The notes under the pieces are model-generated. The model did not search any database. It had not been told where the DNA came from and worked only from the letters and a program-made list of their open reading frames with translations. A stretch of DNA of 64,000 nt, from NCBI RefSeq assembly GCF_035989305.1, contig NZ_CP108515.1, positions 6,545 to 70,544 of the forward strand, written 5' to 3'. Positions 34,151 to 42,823 of the stretch are shown here, piece by piece; within the stretch, counting starts at the first letter, position 1; each line of letters opens with the position of its first letter. The stretch comes from Streptomyces sp. NBC_01233. GTDB lineage: Bacteria; Actinomycetota; Actinomycetes; Streptomycetales; Streptomycetaceae. The position numbers and the translations under genes are program-made.

Positions 34151-34298
34151 GTTGGACAGCCCCTTTCGAAGGCTCCGTGAAGGACGTGGGGAGCTGCTGC
34201 ACCCGGGAGGACAGGGAGCCGTCCGAGCGCTCGCACCTGTCGGGGGTGCCCTGAAGAGCACGGCGAAGTGGCGCATCACGCCGACAGCCGTCCATGGT

Positions 34299-34329
34299 CC
34301 CCCGACAGGGGATGGGCACCCCACCGTCG
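34299..34329 (-). promoter_or_regulatory. Leader element E (upstream of Ig-like gene)
   Basis: On the minus strand this reads CGACGGTGGGGTGCCCATCC followed by CCTGTCGGGGGA. It shares the core with elements at 40290, 41390, 50911 and 51412. GGTGGG can pair with CCCATC, and the CCC run can alternatively pair with the following GGGGG. It lies about 150 bases before the Ig-like gene start. Confidence 0.6.
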
Positions 34330-35022
34330 TTAACACCGATTGAAGGGAACGGCGGGACGCCGCGCTATGGCCGACGACCGGGTTAGCTCGGATGGCGTAG
34401 CGTATGTCGGTGGCGCGTGCCGCCCCCGGCCCCATGCCCCTACGACGGCGGCGCCCCGCCGGGTGACGGGGGGCCCAGCACTGGACGTGCTGCCGGGACT
34501 CAGGTGGCGAACTCCCTTCCTTGACCCCGGTAATGAGCGACGACCAGCCGTCCGCGGGACTGGCCGGGGCGGTCCGGCCGGATTCCGGTCCGGATCGCGT
34601 TTGTGCGCCGCAGGCGGTGGCTGCTGACCACGCGGCGGATTGAGCCGGCGCTGCGGAAGAGACCCGCCGGGGCCAGTGTTCGCCCATGTGGGGGTGCCGG
34701 TTCGTTCGCTGGCACAGAGCCGATTAAGGCACTCGAGCCCTCGCCAGTCTCTCTGGTATTCAGCAGAACGCTTCGATCAGGCTGCGGGTCCCGGTCTTCG
34801 TACCGCGAGTTGAAGATCGACGCCTTCATGACTCCCCTCTTCGCACCGCCTCTGCCTCTGCCTCTGCCTCGCACAACGACGAAGGTGAATGCGTGCAGGA
34901 CGACGACACGGGATCCCTCTGTGAGCAGAATCGTTCATACAACCTTTGTAGGTGACATGTCGTGATAAGCCCTGCCCCGATGCATCTTCACATGTACTTT
35001 CTGAGCGACAGGAGGGGTAACG
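34330..35022. other. Intergenic region without a confident gene
   Basis: About 690 bases. Open frames exist on both strands (e.g. 34500-34874) but lack start signals. A short microsatellite (CTCTGC repeated about four times) lies near 34853. The promoter of element E's transcript should lie at its left edge and that of the 35023 gene at the right. Confidence 0.4.
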
Positions 35023-35310
35023 ATGACCGACCTACCGGCCTCAGTGGACGTGCTACTCCGCGCGCCCCGTACCGTCTTGCCGCCACCAGCGGTGCGGGGG
35101 CGGCTCCGAAAAGCCCACGGCCTCACTCAGACACAACTAGCCGAAGCACTTGAGGTGAAGCGACTCGCGGTGACCCGGTGGGAATCGGGTGATGCAGAGC
35201 CTCGGGGCCAGCGTCGCGAGGCGTACGCTCGGCTACTTGCGGAACTGTCCGCTCTTTACCCTGCAGCCCTCGCAGCCTCTGCCGATAAGAGTGTCGAGAT
35301 GCCGCCGTAA
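35023..35310 (+). CDS. Xre-type HTH protein related to the Tap N-terminus
   Basis: A 95-aa protein with GGAGGGG before its ATG. It matches the Tap N-terminus closely: LPPPAVRGRLRKAHGLTQTQ, then AEALEVKRLAVTRWESGDAE, then REAYARLLAELSALYP. It consists of the DNA-binding domain only, and is closer to Tap than the homologue at 26375. Located 0.5 kb upstream of the replication genes, so it could regulate replication or tap-tpg. Confidence 0.8.
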   Translation: MTDLPASVDVLLRAPRTVLPPPAVRGRLRKAHGLTQTQLAEALEVKRLAVTRWESGDAEPRGQRREAYARLLAELSALYPAALAASADKSVEMPP

Positions 35311-35316
35311 ACGCGT

Positions 35317-35351
35317 GGAGCGGTCTCCGTCGCCACAACGGGGACCGCTCC
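35317..35351. terminator. Hairpin after the HTH gene
   Basis: 9-bp arms (GGAGCGGTC and its complement) with a 17-base interior, starting 6 bases after the stop. Confidence 0.6.
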
Positions 35352-35830
35352 CTGGCGATCGACTCGCAGAACCTTCCAAGAACCCGAGTCGTGAACAGCG
35401 AAGTGACCTCTGTGGTTACACCCGTGAACGTTGGGTTTGCGTGGTCACCACCCCAGGATAGGGAACCTCGTCAGGATAGCCAGCACAGGACATACTTTTC
35501 ATGCATGTCTGGCTACATCTCTGCTCTCGACTCCCCTAACAGGGAAGATCCGCCCGATGCATCACCAGACGCGCCTCCGCCGTCGACTTGTAGGTGTGAC
35601 CACCTTCTCGGCCTCGAACGCCCCGGTCTGGCCTACCGGCGCCCACGCCCGGCTCAGCGGGACCCCCTCGAAGATTCCTGTCTGCTTTACAAGAGCAGAG
35701 CCCCCGGCCGAAAACCTTTTGTCTCTGCAGATAGGTCTTCTGGGGCGGAAACGACACACAACTACACGCCCTAGCATGCCGTCGGCAGCACAGCTCCGGG
35801 TTCGTTGGGCTCTGTGGGTGGTGGTGGCCA
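35352..35830. other. Upstream region of the replication operon
   Basis: About 480 bases with no supported gene. It is noticeably less GC-rich in places (35470-35520 and 35690-35770) than the flanking genes and should hold the rep promoter. I see no clear iterons here; they lie inside the rep gene instead. Confidence 0.4.
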
Positions 35831-36931
35831 GTGAATGATGACTTCGGGAGCAGTTATCTGGAGCGCTCCTGGGAGGCCCCGGAAGACGTGATCCTTCGGC
35901 GTGAGTTGGTGCGCACGCCGGGCCTGCAGCCGGAGGATCTTGGCGTGCTGGCGGAGTTGCTGCTCCGGGACCCTCGTCTTCCATCGACCATGGAGGCGAT
36001 CCGCAAGGACCTCCAAGCCCGGGGCTGGAAGATGGGTAAGGACCGGTACAACGCGATCGCGGGCCGACTGACCAAGGCCGGCCAGCTCGCCCGGATCTCC
36101 GTGTACGACGAGGTCGCCCAGCGCCCGACCTGGATCACTCGGGTCTACCGAAACCCGGCCAACAACCAGCAGTACATCGATCTCGGCCTCACCGTATCCT
36201 TGCAGGTAAGCGCCGCAAAGCGGGAAACCAGCGATCCGGGGCCGGAGGCGGAACCCGAACCGCTGGAAACCCGCGTTTCGCCTGCTCCGAGGCGGAATAC
36301 GGGAAACCCGCCATCCGGATCCGGATGGCGGAAAACCCGCGATCTGGAAACCCGCGTTTCGCCTGCTCGGAGGCGGATTGCGGGAAACCCGCGATTCGAC
36401 GTCCACCCCCCACTCCCCCCGGGGGAGGAGGATTCCTCCCCCCCCTACCCCCTCACCGCGGGGTCCCTGCCATCGCAGCGGAAGGAAGCGCAGGAGTTCT
36501 CCCTTGAGGAGATCCGGTCTGCTGAGGACTTCCTGCAGCAGATGCAGCAGTGGCAGGCAGGGCTGGCGACTGCGCGCAAGAGCGCTCCGAAGCTGCTGTC
36601 GGCGATGCGAGCGCAGGGCTGGCCGGCGCTGACGGCCATGGACGACTGCCAGCGCCGGATGCTGGAGGACGAGATCTTCAAGAACACCACCGGTGCGGCT
36701 TCGTGGGTGAAGTGTCTGCCCTTGTGGGTGGCGGACCTGCGCCGCTACCGCGCTCCGGCCCCAGCACCAGCTACACAGCCGGGACCGGCGCCGCAGGACC
36801 TCGCTGGGCTGCGGGCGGTCTGCCCGGCATGCGATCAGTACGGCTGGGCCGTGGACGGCGACGACGACGGCCCGATGCGCCGTTGCAGTCATCCGGGCAT
36901 CACGGTCGGCACCATCAAGGAGCTGCGGTGA
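35831..36931 (+). CDS. Replication initiator-like DNA-binding protein
   Basis: A 366-aa protein starting at the GTG at 35831. The N-terminal part looks like a winged-helix domain (LGVLAELLLRDPRLPSTMEA, then DRYNAIAGRLTKAGQLARI). Residues about 140-205 are a repetitive basic linker encoded by the iteron-like repeats. The C-terminus has a likely zinc motif (CPACDQYGW, then RRCSHPG). Its stop overlaps the start of the DnaB-like gene. This pairing resembles the rep1-rep2 loci of Streptomyces linear plasmids, where the origin lies inside the first gene. Confidence 0.66.
   Translation: MNDDFGSSYLERSWEAPEDVILRRELVRTPGLQPEDLGVLAELLLRDPRLPSTMEAIRKDLQARGWKMGKDRYNAIAGRLTKAGQLARISVYDEVAQRPTWITRVYRNPANNQQYIDLGLTVSLQVSAAKRETSDPGPEAEPEPLETRVSPAPRRNTGNPPSGSGWRKTRDLETRVSPARRRIAGNPRFDVHPPLPPGEEDSSPPYPLTAGSLPSQRKEAQEFSLEEIRSAEDFLQQMQQWQAGLATARKSAPKLLSAMRAQGWPALTAMDDCQRRMLEDEIFKNTTGAASWVKCLPLWVADLRRYRAPAPAPATQPGPAPQDLAGLRAVCPACDQYGWAVDGDDDGPMRRCSHPGITVGTIKELR
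36263..36392. repeat. Iteron-like 81-bp duplication, candidate origin
   Basis: CTGGAAACCCGCGTTTCGCC begins at 36263 and again at 36344; GGGAAACCCGC begins at 36301 and again at 36382, the same 81-bp spacing. A perfect 18-bp palindrome (CCATCCGGATCCGGATGG) lies at 36310-36327, and a G/C-run palindrome follows near 36415-36440. Clustered repeats inside the rep gene suggest the replication origin and initiator binding sites. Confidence 0.6.
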
Positions 36932-38301
36932 ACGCTTTCGACCTGGACGTTCCCGCGCGGCAGCCGGACGGATCCATGGCCGCGAGCACTGAGGCCGAAA
37001 CGGCTGTACTGGGCGCCTGCCTGACGGCTACGCCGGCCTACGACCCAGTGGCGGCCGCCGCATCCGTCCTGAGTGACGGCGGTGACTGGTACCACCCTCA
37101 CCACGAGACGATCTGGCGGGCGATTCTGGCCCTGCATGGCCAAAGCAAACCCACCGGTGTGCCGATGGTCGAGGCCGAGTTGCGCCGGAGCGGTGACCTG
37201 GAACGCATCGGTGGAGCCGTTCGGTTGTCGGAGATCGCCACCCAGGCGTGCACTTCTGTCGAGGCAGCGCACTATGCTGAACTCGTCCACGGCTATGCCC
37301 GCCTGCGCCGCTATCAGCAGGCCCTATTGCGCGGAATGCAGACGGCCCGTCAGACCGACCCTGCTGCCGTAACCGACGCGATCACCGCGCACCAGGCCGA
37401 GCTGGAGCACCTCGCCGCCGACCAAAGCGTCGACAAGGGGCTCTTCGAACGGTTCGGCGACTGTCTGCAACAGCACCTGACCAGCCTGGAGACCGCGATT
37501 GAGGCGGCGGCCGTCACCGGACTCACCGAACTCGACCAGGCCCTCAAGATGCAGCCAGGGAACATCGTCGTGGTGGCCGGGCGGCCGGCCATGGGCAAAT
37601 CGGCGATAACACTGGGCATCGCGCTGGCCAATTCCCATTCCGGTAGGACCACCCTCGTGCACAGCCTGGAGATGGGCCGCAACGAGGTCACCAACCGGGT
37701 GCTCGCCAACCGGGCCCGCGTCAACCTGCACCGCCTCATGGAGGGCGGGCCGGCCGTTACCGACGACGACTGGACGCGCATCGCCCTGCGCCTCCCCGGC
37801 CTATCGGCACTGCCGCTGTGGATGGACTACACCCCCCGCGTCACCCCAGGCCTGATCCGCACCCGCATCAAGGCCCTGTCCCGGCAGACGGGTCAAGCAC
37901 CCCTGGTCATTGTGGACTACGTCCAGCTCATGTACACCGACCAACGCACCACCCGGCAGAGCCCCTATGAACGTGTCAGCGAAGTGAGCCGCGAATTGAA
38001 GATCATCGCCGAGGAGACCGGTGCTGTCATCATCTGCTGCGCCCATCTCAACCGCGGCTCGGAACACCGGGACGGCAAGAAGCCGCAGGTGTTCGACTTG
38101 CGTGACTCAGGGCAGCTCGAGCAGGATGCCAGCGGCATCGTCCTGCTACACCGCGAGGACGCATACGAGCCCGACAGTCCCCGCGCAGGGGAGAGCGATC
38201 TGATCCTCGCCAAGAATCGCAATGGCCCCACCTGTTCGATCACTGTCGCGCACCAGTTCCACTACTCCCGCCTGCGGGACATGACCCGTAGTACCGAATA
38301 A
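36928..38301 (+). CDS. DnaB-like replicative helicase
   Basis: A 457-aa protein from a GTG overlapping the initiator stop. The N-terminal DnaB domain begins STEAETAVLGACLTATPAYD; the RecA-type domain has Walker A VVAGRPAMGKSAITLGIA, Walker B in PLVIVDYVQLM, and the usual HLNRGSEHRDGKKPQVFDL and LRDSGQLEQDASGIVLLHRE motifs. Length is normal. It should unwind the replicon origin after recruitment by the adjacent initiator. Confidence 0.92.
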   Translation: MNAFDLDVPARQPDGSMAASTEAETAVLGACLTATPAYDPVAAAASVLSDGGDWYHPHHETIWRAILALHGQSKPTGVPMVEAELRRSGDLERIGGAVRLSEIATQACTSVEAAHYAELVHGYARLRRYQQALLRGMQTARQTDPAAVTDAITAHQAELEHLAADQSVDKGLFERFGDCLQQHLTSLETAIEAAAVTGLTELDQALKMQPGNIVVVAGRPAMGKSAITLGIALANSHSGRTTLVHSLEMGRNEVTNRVLANRARVNLHRLMEGGPAVTDDDWTRIALRLPGLSALPLWMDYTPRVTPGLIRTRIKALSRQTGQAPLVIVDYVQLMYTDQRTTRQSPYERVSEVSRELKIIAEETGAVIICCAHLNRGSEHRDGKKPQVFDLRDSGQLEQDASGIVLLHREDAYEPDSPRAGESDLILAKNRNGPTCSITVAHQFHYSRLRDMTRSTE

Positions 38302-38313
38302 GTCTTGTGTAGC

Positions 38314-38622
38314 GTCTCAAATCCAGCTTCATAATCTCACCGCCCGCTTCATATCGACTGCACTCTATGAAGCGGGCCGTGAGACACCGCAGGTCACTGG
38401 CCTGCCCGGTCCGGCGGGGCATCGGTGCCCCGGAGGAAATGCACCAGCCGCTGAGACAGCCGCAGATGAAGCGTCGTGAGACACCGCGAGAAGCCGCAGG
38501 TCACGGCCTCGGTGTATGCAGCGAAGCGCGAGATCCTACATTTTCGTTTAGGGTCTCAAATTTCGTGGCCAAATCTCATCAGCGATGGCCAAGCGATGAC
38601 CTATCTGACACGAATCTGAGAC
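38314..38622. repeat. Six TGAGAC/GTCTCA sites after the helicase gene
   Basis: GTCTCA at 38314 and 38553; TGAGAC at 38380, 38452, 38477 and 38617. Several share longer context (CGTGAGACACCGC twice, GTCTCAAAT twice). This density is far above chance for a 6-mer in about 310 bases and has no coding explanation; it could be a protein-binding or incompatibility region. Confidence 0.45.
38342..38377. terminator. Hairpin after the DnaB-like gene
   Basis: 12-bp arms (GCCCGCTTCATA and its complement), 12-base loop, 40 bases past the helicase stop. Confidence 0.65.
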
Positions 38623-39207
38623 TGGCAGGTCAAGCCGCTCTTCGTATGGGTGATTGGGCTCCGATGCTGGTGCCCTGGTGGAAAACTCGCTGACACCGTG
38701 GGCTCACGGGGCATCGCCCTCCGAAACGGCCCAACAGGACTACAGGCACCGAGGGATCCCCGAACGGGACTGGCTGATCGAGTATTATGTCCACCGCCGC
38801 CGAACTGCCGAACCCTGCCCGACCTCGCCGGGGAGACCGGCATGAGCACCGCGAACAGGGCCCGATGGGCCCATACCCACAGCGGAGCCAGCCACTACAC
38901 CGCTCTCCGCACCTCCGACCGGGCCCGCAGACCTCCCCGCAATGCTCAACGTGGCACGACCATGAAGCTGACCCGCTTCGGAGAGCGCGCCGTCACGGCA
39001 GCCCGGAAGATTGCGGCTGAGTTGCACGGCGCCAAAGTCCAACAGCAGAGGGGTAGGACGGCGCTGAACACAAGCGTGGACGGGACCGAGTGCCAGCCTG
39101 TCTGCGCAGAACGGAGGCCAGACGGTGATCTCCCTCCAGCGTCTCGAGATGGCGGGATCGGCGGGCGGGCGGACTGAGTTGGACGTTGGCAGCCGTCTCT
39201 GGCCGGT
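38623..39207. other. Region without a confident gene
   Basis: About 580 bases. A plus frame from ATG 38842 (with GGGGAG upstream) and a short frame ending there (PERDWLIEYYVHRRRT) could be gene fragments, but neither has enough protein character to call. Confidence 0.3.
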
Positions 39208-39510
39208 CTACAGGGCGAAGTCGCTGCGGCGGGTCCAGCTGACGGGGTTGCGCCAGAGATCGGCCTTGGCGGCGGGCCAGTCCATCTGCCATCCAAGCCG
39301 AAGCCCGCGTGCTCCCCAGCCGTCCGGCTGCGCGTCTGGGATCTCGAGTCCCGCCGCGTGCGCGGCGAGCGCGGCGTCGTAGACCTCCTGCGCGCGACGC
39401 AGAGCCGCGGCCGGGGAGTCGGCGACCCCAGTGAAGACGTGTAAGCCGCGCCGGGCCGGGTCGGTGGTGTCGTGTATGGGGACGTCGACCACATGGATGC
39501 GCGGGTGCAT
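39208..39510 (-). CDS. Small hypothetical protein
   Basis: A 100-aa protein from ATG 39510 with GGAG nine bases upstream. It starts with a beta-like segment (RIHVVDVPIHDTTDPARRG) and continues with an Ala-rich helix (SPAAALRRAQEVYDAALAAH) and a Trp-rich end (LGWQMDWPAAKADLW). Composition is convincingly protein-like; family unknown. Confidence 0.5.
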   Translation of the reverse strand: MHPRIHVVDVPIHDTTDPARRGLHVFTGVADSPAAALRRAQEVYDAALAAHAAGLEIPDAQPDGWGARGLRLGWQMDWPAAKADLWRNPVSWTRRSDFAL

Positions 39511-41389
39511 GACGTCCAGCTCCTCTCGATCTTTGGTGGTGCGGACTGCCGCGACCACCCCGGCCTTTGTCAACGGGGGAGACCGGGGCGAACGCGGCGT
39601 CCTTCACGCCAGTGGGGCCGGGCCAAAGCTCCGGGTGAAATGTGATCTGGCTCTGGGGATCACCAGCGCGCTGTGTGGAGGGTGCTGCGACGCGCGGCGA
39701 TGCCGTCGTCTCCGCAGCCCGACAAATACGGGCATGGCGGTGATCGGTAGGCGCGTCCTTGCTGCACATACGAGGCCGTCCGCCTGATGAGCGTCTTCAC
39801 CGCCGTGGCGCGCTGACAGGGTGAGGGTCGCAGGTGAGCACCCGGGCGCTCAGGCTCGACCGATCGCTATCGGAGGTGAGCGCGCCAGCCTCGGGTGAGC
39901 GTCGTGAGCGTCACCGGTGCCCTCGGCGGTCGGTCCCTTGCTTTCAGGGTCTCTTCATGCGCGGCGCCTACCTGGCAGTCCCGGTTGTGTTCGGCCCGGC
40001 CGGGGAGTTGCTCCGATCCGCCTTCGCGGTTGGGAGCCGGCGAAACCACTGCGTCTTCGGTGAGCGGTGGTATGTCAGGCTGCTCGTGTGCTGTCGGCGA
40101 GGTAACGGTGCCGCGAGCGGGCACGTGCTCCGATGTGATGGGGAAGTCGCGCGTCGAGCCAAAAGGGCCCGCGTCAGCCGGTGCTGGCCGGTACCGGCTG
40201 ACGGATCCAATGCCCTCTCCCAGGGGGTACCCATCGCGGCAGCCCACGCCCACCACAGCGGCCGGCAGTGGCCGACGCGCGCAGCCGCTCCCCCCGGAGA
40301 GGCTGGGCGGCCCACCGGTTGGATACACTCCGTTATCCGCTGGACTGGCATATGACCGCAACAGTGGACAAACGACTATCACCCGGATGGCGTAGTTCGG
40401 CTCGTTGGGCTGTTTGTCCGGATACCCATGGGGCTGCGGGGTCGACGCAGGCGGGCGTGGCAAGAGCACCCGGGGTGTGAAGTTGGCGCTCGTGAGGTCG
40501 TGCCGCACCCGGCGTCACACCGATCGGGTGGTGCGGCGGCCGGGGCGTTGCTGCCCCTCGCTCTGACGTCGTGGGGCCTTCTATTCCGCTGGAGCGTCCG
40601 TCGTCCTCTCACAAGGGGGAGAGAACCTGGGCACTATGCGGGGCTCGAGCCCCGAAAGCCCAGAGGCTCGACCGGTCCGTCGAGTTCACTGACCCGGCGC
40701 CCCCGCTGGGGACATAGCCATCCCCACCGTCCGCCTGTACGCGTTGTCCAGGTGTGCCTCCTCGGTACGCGCTCGAGCGTGCGCCGACCTCGTCGCGTGC
40801 CACCGGGTAGCGTTCGCCGCCACGACGCGCCCCCGCTGTGCGGACGAGGTGATCGAGGTTTGCGTACGACGCTGGACGGGAGGCAACGCCGCAGCTTCCA
40901 CGATCTGCTCGTCGAACTGCGGGGCTCGGTCTCGGCCGGCCACCTCGTGGGCCGACCACTACCGCGCCCGCCACGTTCAGGGGCAGGTCCGCCCGGCTTG
41001 ACGTCGCGACGGACGTACTCTGCGCTGTAGCCCCACCCGCGGCCGCGGCGCGCAAGCATGAGCGCGACGCCCACGGCGGTCGCAACCGACGGCGGGTGAC
41101 GGCAATCGCGGCGACTCTACTGGGGCGTGCTCGCCCGAGCTCGGGGCTCGGGCCAGCACCAAACAACGTCCATCGGCTCGAGCGGCACCCCAGGGCCGAC
41201 CGGGCCTACGCGGCCCCCGTCCGGGACTACGGAGCGTGACCGCATGTACGTCGCGAACGGGGCACGAAGGTGCTGCACGTGTTTCTACAGGTGCACCTGC
41301 TGCGTGGGAGGCCTGCCGGTGCGTCCATTCGGGTGATGTGGGGGGAGCACCCCTAGAGATGCCGTCCGACGTGGGTGCTTACTAATTGC
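39511..41389. other. Gene-poor region
   Basis: Nearly 1.9 kb in which open frames on both strands look like shadows with no start signals or motifs. It holds leader element A (40290-40332) and a weaker copy near 40698-40733. The region is probably decayed DNA. Confidence 0.45.
40290..40332 (-). promoter_or_regulatory. Leader element A (no intact gene downstream)
   Basis: On the minus strand: TATCCAACCGGTGGGCCGCC then CAGCCTCTCCGGGGGGAGC. It is nearly identical over 50 bases to element C, including the upstream CATATGC and GGAGT, so the two are paralogous. No intact gene follows within 300 bases on the minus strand, suggesting a lost cargo gene. Confidence 0.55.
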
Positions 41390-41420
41390 GAACCGGCGGG
41401 TCGCCCATCCCATCTCCGGG
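41390..41420 (+). promoter_or_regulatory. Leader element B (upstream of small secreted protein)
   Basis: AACCGGCGGGTCGCCCATCC followed by CATCTCCGGGA. Same core as elements C and D. It lies about 160 bases before the start of the 135-aa secreted protein gene, in its presumed 5' leader. Confidence 0.58.
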
Positions 41421-41582
41421 AGCTCGGTTGCGACCCGTTCCGTTCGTTATTCCCAGCATGTGAACTGCTGGACGATCAGGGCGAGTTCCAGTTCCCACAG
41501 CAGCTTCTGGACAGAGCGGGGTGCCACTCCCGTCGGTCGCCCCTGCAATCAGGCGCGTTCATCACCCTCCAGGGAGTTCATC

Positions 41583-41990
41583 ATGAACCGTTCCCGCCTT
41601 GCCGCCGCTACTGTCACTGCTGCCATGGCGTTGGCTGCCGCGGTGGGCATCGCCCCCCTTGCCGCTGCGGCTCCCGCCGCCGCGGCCGCCTCGGCCTGTG
41701 TCAACGACCTCGAGGCCGCCCAGGCGACCAACGACGCGGCGATCGCTGCCGACCAGGTCAACGACACGGCGACCGCCCGCACCTACAACCTGGCCACCGC
41801 CACCTCGCTCGTCGCGGCAATGGGCGACTGCGCCGGGCAGCCGCCAGTGGTGGGAGCCAACGTCCTCACCGCCTCCGCGAGCAACGCGGTCGCCCTCGTG
41901 TACAACCTGCTGGGCGCCTCGGGAGCGGCTCTGGCCTCCGAGCAGGCGACCGCGTCCGCGCTCACCCAGGCGCTGGCTGTCGCGACCTGA
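41583..41990 (+). CDS. Small secreted protein
   Basis: A 135-aa protein with AGGGAG before ATG 41583. It has a clear Sec signal peptide (basic MNRSRLAAAT, hydrophobic core, cleavage around APAAAAASA). The mature part is a mainly helical, Ala/Thr/Asn-rich domain of about 98 residues with two Cys (in SACVNDLEAAQ and GDCAGQPP) that probably form a disulfide. No enzyme motif. Preceded by leader element B. Confidence 0.75.
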   Translation: MNRSRLAAATVTAAMALAAAVGIAPLAAAAPAAAAASACVNDLEAAQATNDAAIAADQVNDTATARTYNLATATSLVAAMGDCAGQPPVVGANVLTASASNAVALVYNLLGASGAALASEQATASALTQALAVAT

Positions 41991-42486
41991 CGGATCGCAG
42001 GCCGGAACCACTGAGCAGGGCGGCCTGCCTCTCCACCCCGGCGGCGGCGGGACTCCGCCGTCGCCGGACCACAAGGCGTCCCTTCCAGCCGGCCACCCGC
42101 CGTCTCCGTCTCCCCGGGCGGGGGTGGCCGGCGCGGGCGACGCGGCGAGCGCGCCCCTCATACCAGAGGTACCGAGAGGCGTAGGCAACCGCGGTCGGTC
42201 CACGGACAGAGCGCGGGGAATTCGGTTCCGGGGGCGACGCTTGGCTCCTTTCCTCACACGACGAGGTCACAATGCTGGTTTCCCATTTCTACAGGTCCCT
42301 GTCCAGGACCTGTTTCCTGGTCTCCCGGTGCCTGATTCCCGGACGTGCTTTCTTCCGTCCGCGATGAAGGAGTAGAAGCCGCCACGTGCGGCGGAATGTG
42401 CGGCCACGAAGCTCAGAGCCGACAACAGTAGAAGCCGGGCAGGAGTGCGTTCACCCCGGGCCGCCACCTCGACACAGGAGCCGGAT
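41991..42486. other. Intergenic region before the polyketide locus
   Basis: About 500 bases with no supported gene; includes the likely promoter region of the DUF5988/KS/PKS genes. Confidence 0.4.
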
Positions 42487-42696
42487 ATGCCTGAAATGAT
42501 AAGCGTGATGCTTACCGGAGGGCCGGACTGGGCTCCCGAGGTCTGGGAAGTTCAGTCAGTGGAAGACGAGCCGAAGGTCAAAATCCTGTGCGGGAATGCC
42601 TACGAGCATTTCGAGTTCTCAGGATCCTGCGCCGGACGTGAAGGTGAGCAGCGGCCGGTGTACCGCTGGTGCTGCCGCACCTATGTGGCCGAATAG
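42487..42696 (+). CDS. DUF5988-family small protein
   Basis: A 69-aa protein from ATG 42487 with AGGAG upstream. The pattern VMLTGGPDWAPE, then VKILCGNAYEHFEFSG, then VYRWCCRTYVAE at the very C-terminus matches DUF5988, a small family often encoded beside polyketide or peptide synthase genes in Streptomyces. Its function is unknown; the position just upstream of the KS and PKS supports a link to that pathway. Confidence 0.75.
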   Translation: MPEMISVMLTGGPDWAPEVWEVQSVEDEPKVKILCGNAYEHFEFSGSCAGREGEQRPVYRWCCRTYVAE

Positions 42697-42787
42697 GCCG
42701 GCTGGCCGGCGAGGAAGATCAACGGGCCGAGCTCCGGCACGGTGACCCATCATAGCCGCCCTTGACTGATCCTGAAGGGGAATCCCG

Positions 42788-42823
42788 ATGAAGAATCCAT
42801 TGTCACCTGCGAGTGACTCATGA
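42788..42823 (+). CDS. Possible 11-codon leader peptide coupled to KS
   Basis: MKNPLSPASDS followed by TGA, with AAGGGG upstream of its ATG. Its stop overlaps the KS start (ATGA), while the KS itself lacks a good ribosome site. This suggests the leader ORF loads ribosomes for the KS by coupling; it could also be the by-product of an alternative start. Confidence 0.35.
   Translation: MKNPLSPASDS

Noticed and set aside
32597..34180. Long open frames on the plus strand opposite the Ig-like gene (about 450-530 codons)
   Set aside because: They are repeat-driven shadows with the same 297-bp period; composition is low-complexity Gly/Arg or Val/Ala and there is no start signal.
38842..39177. Possible small gene starting at ATG 38842 with GGGGAG upstream
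   Set aside because: Codon and residue composition do not support a protein; left as unassigned region.
40698..40733. Sixth copy of the leader motif on the minus strand
   Set aside because: It shares ACGGTGGGG, CCCC and CGGGGG in order but the central GCCCATCC is lost; too divergent to list as a feature.
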